Source: Hyphomicrobiales bacterium
Lineage (GTDB): Bacteria > Pseudomonadota > Alphaproteobacteria > Rhizobiales > Rhizobiaceae
Reading direction: 5' to 3'
NCBI GenBank assembly: GCA_900469475.1
Contig: UBXG01000008.1
Span: forward strand, 124,526-188,525
Length of the DNA: 64,000 nt
How positions within the stretch are numbered: position 1 is the stretch's first letter; each line of letters starts with the position of its first letter. Both the position numbers and the translations under genes were made by a program. Positions 63,491 to 64,000 of this stretch are shown here, piece by piece. The notes under the pieces were generated by a model. The model worked only from the letters and a program-made list of their open reading frames with translations, did not search any database and had not been told where the DNA came from.

Positions 63491-64000
63491 CTGCGATCGA
63501 CCTTTCAGGTCGCCCGTCATGGTGGCCTAGCACCCTGCGTGCACGCATTTCGCTGATCCTCCTGGCGGGGCTCGCGATCGCTTACGGCCTGTCTTTCAGC
63601 GTGCTCTATATCGAGCGCTACATGTCGGCAAAGGCGGTCATGCTCGGCACGCTGGAAAACGACGTCGCGACTTCGATCGCCGTGCTTGATCGCCTGCCGG
63701 CCGATGAGAGGGCGAATTTCGTCGATTGGCTGAGCCGCGGCAATTACAGTTTCGAGTTGGGGACGGGCCAGCCCGGCGTGCCCGATACCTCCGCCCATGG
63801 CGCGGAGATCGCCGCCAAGATAGAGGATGCAGTCGGCCATCGGTTTCCGATCCACATGGAAGCAATACCGGGACCCATCTCGCGGCTGCAGGCACATCTC
63901 AATCTGAGCGATGGCAGCCCGCTGACGATCGATGTTACGCCAAAGGGTGTCATGCCGATCGCGGCCTGGCTGCCTTATGTCTTCGTTGTCCAGATGCTGT
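63487..64000 (+). CDS. Sensor histidine kinase, N-terminal part (runs off the window)
   Basis: The first 171 residues are present. A membrane segment lies near residues 20-43 (ISLILLAGLAIAYGLSFSVL), a periplasmic sensor region of about 110 residues follows, and the beginning of a second hydrophobic segment (about 160 on, IAAWLPYVFVVQML) is cut by the window edge. HAMP, DHp and ATPase domains must lie beyond. It is coupled to the response regulator by ATGA, which marks it as its cognate kinase. Confidence 0.85.
   Translation, partial: MTAIDLSGRPSWWPSTLRARISLILLAGLAIAYGLSFSVLYIERYMSAKAVMLGTLENDVATSIAVLDRLPADERANFVDWLSRGNYSFELGTGQPGVPDTSAHGAEIAAKIEDAVGHRFPIHMEAIPGPISRLQAHLNLSDGSPLTIDVTPKGVMPIAAWLPYVFVVQML

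Overview
The window looks like chromosome or chromid sequence from a fast-growing rhizobium (Rhizobium/Agrobacterium group of the Alphaproteobacteria). The main reasons are a succinoglycan-type exo gene cluster with ExoX, ExoU, ExoV and ExoW in the rhizobial order, an aerobic cobF-cobM corrin cluster, a mocDEF-like rhizopine demethylase set, two copies of a RIME-like intergenic repeat, and GC-rich codon use throughout. The closest match I can suggest is a Rhizobium of the R. tropici type. That is inference; no rRNA or other species marker is present.

Layout. (1) 33-9391: sugar acquisition locus with an AraC regulator, a GH2 glycosidase, a GntR/FCD regulator, an aldose-dehydrogenase-like aldo/keto reductase and a ribose-type ABC importer. 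(2) 9601-27345: exopolysaccharide cluster. exoY-F-Q-Z run leftward; exoX-exoU run rightward; exoW-exoV run leftward; exoK and then exoL-A-M-O-N-P run rightward. The genes exoT, exoI, exoH and exoB that accompany these in Sinorhizobium meliloti are not here. (3) 27444-33916: a DMT permease and an FMN reductase, then mocD/mocE/mocF-like genes divergent from a LacI regulator and an IolI-like inosose isomerase. (4) 33950-41593: nikR and the corrin ring genes cobM, L, J, I, H, G, F on the minus strand, with cobK inserted on the plus strand. (5) 41756-50963: AraC with an Fsr-type MFS pump, alanine racemase with D-amino-acid dehydrogenase and an Lrp regulator, an HWE sensor kinase, and an ornithine-cyclodeaminase-like gene with its own AsnC regulator. 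(6) 51131-57911: HutC-type repressor and a five-gene operon: polar amino-acid ABC importer, a histidine-ammonia-lyase homologue and a sarcosine-oxidase-like flavoenzyme. (7) 57933-64000: cytochrome b561, two alpha/beta hydrolases, DipZ, and an OmpR-type two-component system cut by the window end.

How the genes work together. The exo genes cover UDP-glucose supply (ExoN), priming (ExoY), successive glycosyl transfers (ExoA, L, M, O, U, W), pyruvylation and acetylation (ExoV, ExoZ), polymerisation and export (ExoQ, ExoP, ExoF), trimming (ExoK) and inhibition (ExoX). Since ExoH and ExoT are missing, the polymer should lack succinate unless ExoH is encoded elsewhere, and its flippase must be encoded elsewhere. 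The moc-like and iolI-like genes fit uptake-independent processing of methylated inosamine to inosose. The cob genes carry out precorrin-2 to hydrogenobyrinate steps of the aerobic B12 pathway.

The most unusual item is the lyase at 55256-56761. It aligns with histidine ammonia-lyase but lacks the Ala-Ser-Gly segment that forms the MIO cofactor. It also has Leu at the catalytic Tyr280 position and has lost the GNFHG loop. Together with the importer and an N-methyl-amino-acid-oxidase-like protein, it suggests an uncharacterised pathway for a modified (possibly N-methylated) histidine or similar compound. Several candidate operators were also read directly from intergenic DNA: GATAC repeats before a Tat-exported hydrolase, an Irr-type box before cytochrome b561, and paired repeats around the LacI gene.
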